Assembly (NCBI GenBank): GCA_029204225.1
Contig: CM055096.1
Location: forward strand, 37,151,986-37,215,985
Reading direction: 5' to 3'
Length of the DNA: 64,000 bases
Origin: Diphasiastrum complanatum
Lineage: Eukaryota; Streptophyta; Lycopodiopsida; Lycopodiales; Lycopodiaceae
The notes beneath the pieces were generated by a model, which saw only the letters and a list, made by a program, of their open reading frames with translations, searched no databases and was not told the origin of the DNA. Position 1 is the stretch's first letter, and each line of letters opens with the position of its first letter. This document shows, one piece after another, positions 57,009 to 64,000 of this stretch. The translations under genes were made by a program, and so were the position numbers.

Positions 57009-59168
57009 ATGGAAGGTTCAAACTCAGAGCCTCTTTCTAAGGAAGAAGGTCCTCACACTCAAGATGAGCGAAGGTACCTTAGTTAGCGATCACCTGAACA
57101 AATTCAAACAGTTGCTGAATCAACTTGTTGCCGTAGGTTCCCCTATTTCAGAAGAAGACTCAACAATGTCTCTTCTCGTCAGTCTTCCATCCTCCTACGA
57201 CAATCTAGTATTGCTTCTGAGCAATACTCCTGTGTTGTCTCTCCAGAAGCTGACAGCAAGCCTATTGTGGGAAGAAGTCAGGAGAAAAAGCTTATCCACA
57301 ATGAGTAACAAGTCAATGGAATTGTACTCTAATAAGCAGCACTCCAAGAGAAAGAAGAACTTCAAGGACAAGAAGACGAAGGCGGAGCAGCCAGTCTCAA
57401 CGCAACAACAACAACAATAGCACAGTCAACAATCACCAATGACCAAACTCTTTTGCAGGTATTGCAAAAGATCCAATCATGACATAAAGGATTGCCACAT
57501 CCTCAAGCACAATGAATGAGGAAGAATATGTAACAGCACCAAGAGGAAAGCTCTGACATTGTCAAAAATCCACAAGAAGAGGAAAAGGCGCTGATGGTAC
57601 AAGATCAACCAAGTAGAGATGTCTATCAATGGTATCTTGATTCAGGTGTAGGTCATTTAAACATGCGTTCAATCTTGTACATGCATCATAACAAATTGGT
57701 CAAGGATATGAATATCAATGTTGTTTCTACAGCTAATCAGACTATCTGTGAAAATTGTCTACTAGGGAAACAACCTAGAACAAAATCTCCAAGAGGACAA
57801 GCCAAAAGAGCGAAGTCCATTTTGTCACTAATTCACAGTGACTTATGTGGTCCTATGAGCGTACCCTCTTTGGGTCAGGCTTTATATTTCATTACATTTA
57901 TTGATGACTTATGATCCCGGTTCACTAGAGTCATGTTCATAAAGAACAAGTCAAAAGCATTTAATTGCTTCAAAGAATTCAAGCAATATGATGAGAATCA
58001 GACTGGCCAGAGAATCAAGGCCCTACGGTCTGATTCAAGGGGAGAGTATCTATCAAATGAAATGGCGGACTACCTATCATCATGTGGCGTGCACCATCAG
58101 TTCACAACCAGCTACACTTTACAGCAGAATGGCGTAGCTGAGCGAAAGAACCGAACACTATTGGAAGCTGCACAATCCATGACTGTCAATGCTCAATTAA
58201 TCCAGACCTTTTGGGCTGAAGCAATTTCTACAGTCTGGTATCTGCAAAATTATTCCAGCACAAAGGCAGTTGACTCCAAGACACCCTTTGAAGCCTACTA
58301 CGGCTACAAACCAAGTCTGAAACATTTACGTATATTTGGATGTCTCTGCTATGCTCAAATTCCGTCTGATCTAAGAAAGAAGTTAGATCCAATAAGCTGT
58401 AAGTATATCTTTATCGGCTATTTAATGTCACACAAAGCATAGAATATCTACGATGTTGATATAGGTCAAATCTCAGTCAGCCGTGATGTTGTCTTTCTTG
58501 AAGATAAATTCCATGATTTCAAGCAGAAGCCGCCAATATAGGAGTCTGTCACAACAACTCCATTCTCCATCGATAGACATCGACTTACGAATGTTCAAAT
58601 GCAGAGTTTGTCCCAATAACTCCATTCACCATCGATGGGCCAAGACTCACGATTGTTCAAACACAAGCTGAAGCTATCCCAATCATTTACCTAGGAGAAA
58701 CATCCACTCAAGCACCTGCAGTTCGAAGGTCTACAAGACAACGATAGCAATCTGATCGTTTTCTCTCTCAGGCGTTCATCAGTCATGATGAACCTACCAC
58801 TGTTGCAGAAGTGTTGTCAATGCCCAATACAGACGAATGGAAACTGCCATGGATGCTAAGTACCATTCCTTGATGAAGAACAAGACCTGGAGTCTTGTCA
58901 ATCCTCCTGCAGGTATAAAATCTATTGACTATAAATGGATCTTCAAGCTAAAACTTAAGCCAGATGGATCAATATCCAGATGGAAAGCCCGATTAGTGGT
59001 TAAAGGATTTGAGCAAGTCTATGGAATAGATTACACTGACACTTTTAGTCCAATGGTAAAGCATCAATCTATTCGCACCTTGTTGGCTATAGCTGTTGCA
59101 CAAAATCTGGACATTCACCAGATGGACGTCCATACAACATTCCTTCACGGATACATACAAGTGTCGTA
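57009..59168 (+). pseudogene. Truncated copia gag-pol fragment (plus strand)
   Basis: Starts MEGSNSEPLSKEEG (57009), then jumps to late gag (MSEGTLVSDHLNKFKQLLNQ), so most of early gag is deleted. Zinc knuckle CRYCKRSNHDIKDCH (~57460); short protease remnant WYLDSG (~57630); integrase pieces CENCLLGK, HSDLCGP, RSDSRGEY, NGVAERKN (57750-58150); SRDVVFLED (~58480); a ~65-bp imperfect tandem duplication near 58556-58670; RT start YKWIFKLKLKPDGS to HQMDVHTTFLHGYIQ (58925-59160). The rest of RT and RNase H is missing. At least four stops or frameshifts. Confidence 0.75.
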
Positions 59169-60399
59169 AATAGGTAGATATTAAAATCCGAAAACTTCCT
59201 ACTTCCAATGCATGACTACGCCTATAAAAAATTGAACAAAACAGTAGTGATGGAATCACGTTCAATATTTAGCAACTAACTTTCACTAGATACTAAGTGA
59301 TTACGTAGCCAAACATAAAGTATTGAATTCTCAAACAATTTCTATTAGTTACATAAGAAATACAGAGATGCATGCATTCTGACATATACTGAACGCAATA
59401 AGAAATAGTATTGATTCAGAAAAACAAAATCAGATGTTAATGAGTGCAAGACAAGAGCGGATAGAAATCGCGCACTCTAAAGTTGTCTCCGAGTAACTGA
59501 GAAAAAGTTTGATAATAAGCAACTCTGTTGATAAGTAGTAGCGCAATAACAACTCTAAAATAAATCTCTGAAAGACTGAGCTAGAATGCTCAAGAGAGTT
59601 CAAGTTTGAAAGCCTGATAGAGAGCTAACTTCTTTCTAATTGTGAATGAACGTAGGAAGCGTCTTATAATAACACTCAACTCCTTCACAATTCACAATAA
59701 CATTTTCAGAATATTTAGGACTTGAAAAGAGATGTATGACTAGAGTTGCATTTTTTGCATTTTTCAAAGTGCCTCAAATGTTAAGGACATGACTCTGGCA
59801 AAGTGTGGAGTAAGTAATTAGGTCGTCAAATGTGATTGCCAGTTGGCTGGTGTCCACTTCATCCAGTTCCTTCTTAGAAATTGATGGCTGATAAGTGGTG
59901 AAATTTGGCCGTAAACAATTTATATGCATAAATGAACTAAAACTGTTACTTTGCATAAATAAACTAAAACTGCGGCCACAGGCGACAGTGTCGCAAAAAG
60001 ACGACAGTGTCATTTTTTTTTCAAAAAAAATGACCGTGTCTTAAAATCTCATGTTCTTAATATTGGGGTAGCTTAATCACAATTCCTGACAGGCGAAAAA
60101 TGCGAAAAAGACGACACTGCATCTTTACACATAATTCCTGACAAGCGATAGTATCACTAAAATGCAAAAAATGTGACACTGTAATTTCACTCGTAATTCT
60201 GGACAGGCGACACTGTCTCGATTGTAGAGAGAGAAAATACGACACTGTTGTCAAGCTCCGTGTATTTTTGCAGACTGTGTAAAAACACTTGTAATTCTGC
60301 AGACTATATAAAAACATGAGAAAATCCACAGAACTGGAAAAATAATGGATGAGGATTAAAACCGATTAGTCGATTAGTAAGAAGGAGAATAATCCAACA
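59169..60399 (-). other. Possible LTR of the minus-strand copia fragment, plus unassigned sequence
   Basis: The right end ...AATCCAACA (60399) directly precedes a reversed polypurine tract, so an LTR must end here. Its left limit is unknown. A GACACTG minisatellite lies at 59945-60250. No gene. Confidence 0.4.
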
Positions 60400-61215
60400 C
60401 TCTCCCTTAATCTGAATCCTTGAATGCCTTAACCTTCAAAATTAGTTCTACACAGAATGTGCGCTTCCAAACTTAATGCTTTGGTTAAAATATTTGCTAT
60501 CATATCTTGTTCAGTACTGCAATCTGACCTCTTCATTGAGAACTTTGCTTCTGACAAAGTGATACTTCAGTTCAATGTGCTTACTCCTAGAATGAAATCT
60601 AGCGCTGGCTGACAAGGCAATGGCACTTTGATTATCACAAAATAATAATGTCGAAGCAGATTGATTCAGACCAATATCTGAAAGTAAGTTTCTCAACCAA
60701 ATTGCTTCCTTTGTAGCGTGAGAGACTGCCATGTACTCCGATTCGATAGAAGATAGAGCTATCGAAGATTGCTTGCGAATGTTTCAAGAAATTGGACCAT
60801 TGTTGAGGAAGAATGTAAATCCAGAAGTGGATTTACGAGTGTCTACATCTCCTGCCCAACTTGCATTTGCAAAACCATTGAGTGAATTGAGTTTGTCGTT
60901 GCCGACTGTTCCATAACAAATGCAAAAGTCCATAGTAGCTCGAAGATATCTCGTGACTCTGATAAGAGCCTTCCAATGCGTTACAGAATTAGTCATAAAC
61001 TGACTGAGAGAGCTGACTGCAAAAGCTATGTCTGGCCTGGTACAAATCATTGCGTACATAAGAGATCCTATAATAGAATGGTAAGGATACTCATGCATCT
61101 GCTGCTTCTCATGAATTGTTTGAGGACACTGGTCCTTTGACAATTTGAGACCTGGTTCCATTGGTAAGAGAGCTACCTTGCAATTAATCAGATTATATCT
61201 GACTAACATGTTGTA
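60400..61215 (-). pseudogene. 3'-end copia pol fragment: RT end and RNase H (minus strand)
   Basis: From 61209: RT C-terminal block SIIGSLMYAMICTRPDIAFA, then RNase H start with NASWAGDVDTRKSTSGF, then ATKEAIWLRNLLSDIG, FCDNQSAIALS and HSRSKHIELKYHF (60720-60540), and a frame-shifted IANILTKALS near 60490. Preceded on the right by nothing recognisable, so it is 5'-truncated. The polypurine tract is at 60400-60408. Confidence 0.75.
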
Positions 61216-62684
61216 GATGTACCTCTATTGTGTAATGAACCAATATTAAAGTTCTTAATTATATTATCACAAAAAATATTCTTGCAACAATCTAAACTTT
61301 ACAAAAAAAAATATGAAAAAATGAAATCCACTCAAAGCAAAAGCTAAATTTACAAAATAACAAAGATGCATAGATCTCAAAACTGTACTGGATCTGGATC
61401 TACAACAAATAAAACTAATATAAATATTATGCAAAAGCTTGGATCTACAATAGCTTGGATGGAACTGGATGTAGAATAGCCATCGAAATAGGGAATGTTA
61501 TACTAAATCACAGAGATCCACCTATTTTGACTATCTGAAAATATGGATCTGCAACAAAAACTCTGGATCTAGAGCAAAGCACAACACCCTAAATTATCTG
61601 ATGAATAGAAAATTAGGCATTGGAATACCCATCAGAATAGGTGTTGTTATACTAAATCCTGCAGATCTGCCCTTTCCGACATTCCGACTTCTCTGATACC
61701 TTAAGAAACATTTGTAGATTGGTCGTCTCTTATGTCTCAAAAAAAAACCTGCATAAAAAATGTGGAGTCAATAAAACCAAATTATAATCACAATCAGATG
61801 GAGACTAAGATGTGAGAGAAGGAGAGAGTGAGGAAAAGAGATAGATAGAGAGAGAGAGATTACTTTACATCCAATAATCACAAAAGCTCCATCCTCCACC
61901 TTCATTTTTCTTCTTGAGCTTACCACTTGATTTTGCAAGGAGAAGCAAGCCTAATAAAAACAAGGAGGGGAGCAAAGAGTAAGAGCAGCAAGAGCAAAAG
62001 AAGGAAGCTAAAGAAAGCAAATAGCAAGAGGAACAATCAAAAGTGAGGAGGATAAAGAGGGTGAGGAAGGATCAACCACACAAAGGAGGAGACAAAGCGT
62101 TAGGTATGTCCCTTGATACCATCACCCACTCTTCTTTCCTTTTTGAAAATGTTGCGGTAATGGACAGAGATTTCAAAATTATCAAGAATCTATCTGAGCC
62201 TTGACATAACCCTAAAATTAGATTTAGTATTCTGAGGTCTGTTCCAACGCCCTCACTACATGCTAAAATCTCACATATCCATCGGTTTTTCTTTAATATC
62301 CCACATCTTTTACTGGATGTCGGCTTTTGAAAAATCTTGTCTTCTAAAAGTTTTTATCTAAAAAATGTTGCATTCTAAAATCGCACAATTATCAAGGATT
62401 GCCAATTTTATATTCCCTAGCCTTGTTAAAGAATAGTGCATTAAACAAAACTATTTTTTTATCTGCTAAATCATACTCATCATAATAAAAAAATTTATAA
62501 GTCTTCAAACATCGACGTAATTGGCATCCAACTACCTTTCTTGGGCATCAACCTATGAGCTCGCTCTAGCAATAATTTTCATGGTAAGATTCTCATAAAT
62601 TTTTGAAATTGCTACCTTCAAAAATAGATCTCATAGTCACAAATTTTTGAGGGTTAATATTCTGAGGTTCCCTTCTCTAGATCT
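61216..62684. other. Intergenic stretch, partly purine-rich
   Basis: No gene seen. 61800-62110 is strongly purine-rich (GAGAG, AAGGAG). The rest is AT-rich. Confidence 0.55.
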
Positions 62685-63565
62685 CTAAACTCCAAACCCT
62701 AAACCGTAAACTCTAAACCTTGAATCCTAGATCCTAGACCCTGAATACAAAATCTATCATCCTAACTTCTAAATGCTTATCCCGAATCCTAAACCTAGAC
62801 CCTAAATCCTGAACCCAAAATTTTAAATCCTAAATTTTAAATCCTAAACAGTGAACCATGAACCCTAAACCCTGACCCTTGGACCTTGGACCCTGGACCC
62901 TTAACCAAAAATTATAAATCCCAAACTCTTGATTCTTAGCCCAAAATCCAAAACCCTAGACCCTAAATCAAAAATACTAAATCCCAAATTCTAAACCTTG
63001 GACTCTGAATTCTAAACCCTAGACTCTAAATCACTAACCCAAAATCTTAAGTTCTAAACACTAAACCCTAAACTTCAGACTCTAAATTCTAGATCCTAGT
63101 AGATCCTAGATCCTAAATCCTAAACCCTAGAACCCTTATCTTAAATTCCAAACCCTAAACCCTATACCTTGAATCCTAAACTCTAAACAGTAACCGTAAA
63201 CCTGTAAATCGTAAACCCTGCACCCTCAATCCTAGACCCTAAATCTTAAATCCTAAACTCTGAACCCTAAGTCCTAAACTCTTATCCCAAAACTCTAAAC
63301 TCTGATTCTAGAACTTTAATCTTAAATCTCAAACCTTGAATCCTACACCCTGAACTCTAAACCCTAAACCCTACACTCTCAATCCTAGACCCAAAATCTT
63401 AAATCTTAAATCCTAAACTCTTATCTCTAAACTCTAAACCTTGAACTTTGGACTCTAAACCCTAAATCCTAAACCCTAACCCTAAACCTAAGCTTTGATC
63501 CCTACAACTCTATAATCATAAATCTGATTACACATCTTTTAATATAAACCCTAAACCCTAAGCTC
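62685..63565. repeat. Degenerate interstitial telomere-like repeats (CCCTAAA-type)
   Basis: Dense variants of CCCTAAA, CCTAAAC, TCTAAAC and CCTAGAC over ~880 bp, with short exact runs such as CCCTAAACCCTAAG near 63548. Consistent with decayed Arabidopsis-type telomeric sequence or a derived satellite. Confidence 0.75.
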
Positions 63566-64000
63566 TAACTTCTAAAATCCAGGCCGGTTACCGTACATTT
63601 AATTAAATCACTCATCCCAATTTTCTAGATTATGTGGTGTATGTTGATGAATAAGCCAATAACATGATTCTGGTTTCTGATATGCACGTCAAGCTTAGCA
63701 ACAGTCTTCATTTGTTATATGTGTATTTAATTTGTTGCTCTCTAATTTTGTTTGTGATCCATTGTTACTTGACAAGATGGACCGATGTAAATGGCGAGAC
63801 GATGAGGCTGGACCATCACATATTGGATTAGCGGCCTAGCTACACCAGAGAATACTATGCCCATGTACACGATGTAAGCATGCATTGCAACGAGAGCAAC
63901 GTATTACCATATGATATGTTTGCATGTATAAACAGATAGAAAGAGTCATTATTTGTGCGGCCCGGAGTCGGTTCTTTGGTGAGTTTTATGTATTTATCTT
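63566..64000. other. Unassigned sequence to window end
   Basis: No gene or repeat recognised. Confidence 0.4.

Overview
The window is nuclear DNA from a land plant, probably a seed plant with a large, repeat-rich genome. The evidence is Arabidopsis-type telomere-like repeats (degenerate CCCTAAA), Ty1/copia and Ty3/gypsy retrotransposons with tRNA primer sites, GT-AG introns, long dinucleotide microsatellites, and no bacterial-style operons. The species cannot be named from the sequence. No rRNA, tRNA or CRISPR locus was found.

1-16,045 is a nest of transposons three levels deep. The outermost layer is a plus-strand non-autonomous LTR element (LTR end 1-213, iMet-type primer site, non-coding interior, polypurine tract, eroded 3' LTR at 2,551-3,008 and 15,959-16,045). 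Inside it lies a minus-strand array of the same family (3,009-15,958) arranged LTR-interior-LTR-interior-LTR. Inside the first LTR of that array is a young, almost intact minus-strand Ty1/copia element, Copia-1 (3,354-9,700), with 655-bp LTRs and a CCAAC target duplication.

16,046-21,890 holds a possible SINE, some exon-like but unrecognised stretches, AT-rich sequence, a GT microsatellite and a strange homopolymer-rich block. 21,896-32,936 is a decayed minus-strand Ty3/gypsy element with three CCHC knuckles and two retropepsin-like domains in tandem. Its 5' LTR is split by a second Ty1/copia element, Copia-2 (26,367-32,412, plus strand, CTAAA target duplication).

32,937-40,174 is intergenic, with degenerate repeats, hairpins and microsatellites. 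40,175-51,914 is the one convincing host gene. It is on the minus strand with four coding exons whose splice phases agree, giving a predicted 1,573-residue low-complexity charged protein, probably nuclear. Its 5.2-kb first intron carries several palindromic islands. Its upstream region (52,000-53,015) carries a telo-box, CT/GA tracts, a GC alternating tract and a ~59-bp minisatellite.

53,016-61,215 is a mosaic of at least three broken Ty1/copia fragments. The window ends with purine-rich sequence and ~0.9 kb of degenerate telomere-like repeat (62,685-63,565).

The transposons are not functionally linked to the host gene. The relationships of interest are nesting order, shared deletion junctions that show segmental duplication, and repeated RNA-hairpin or palindrome structures.
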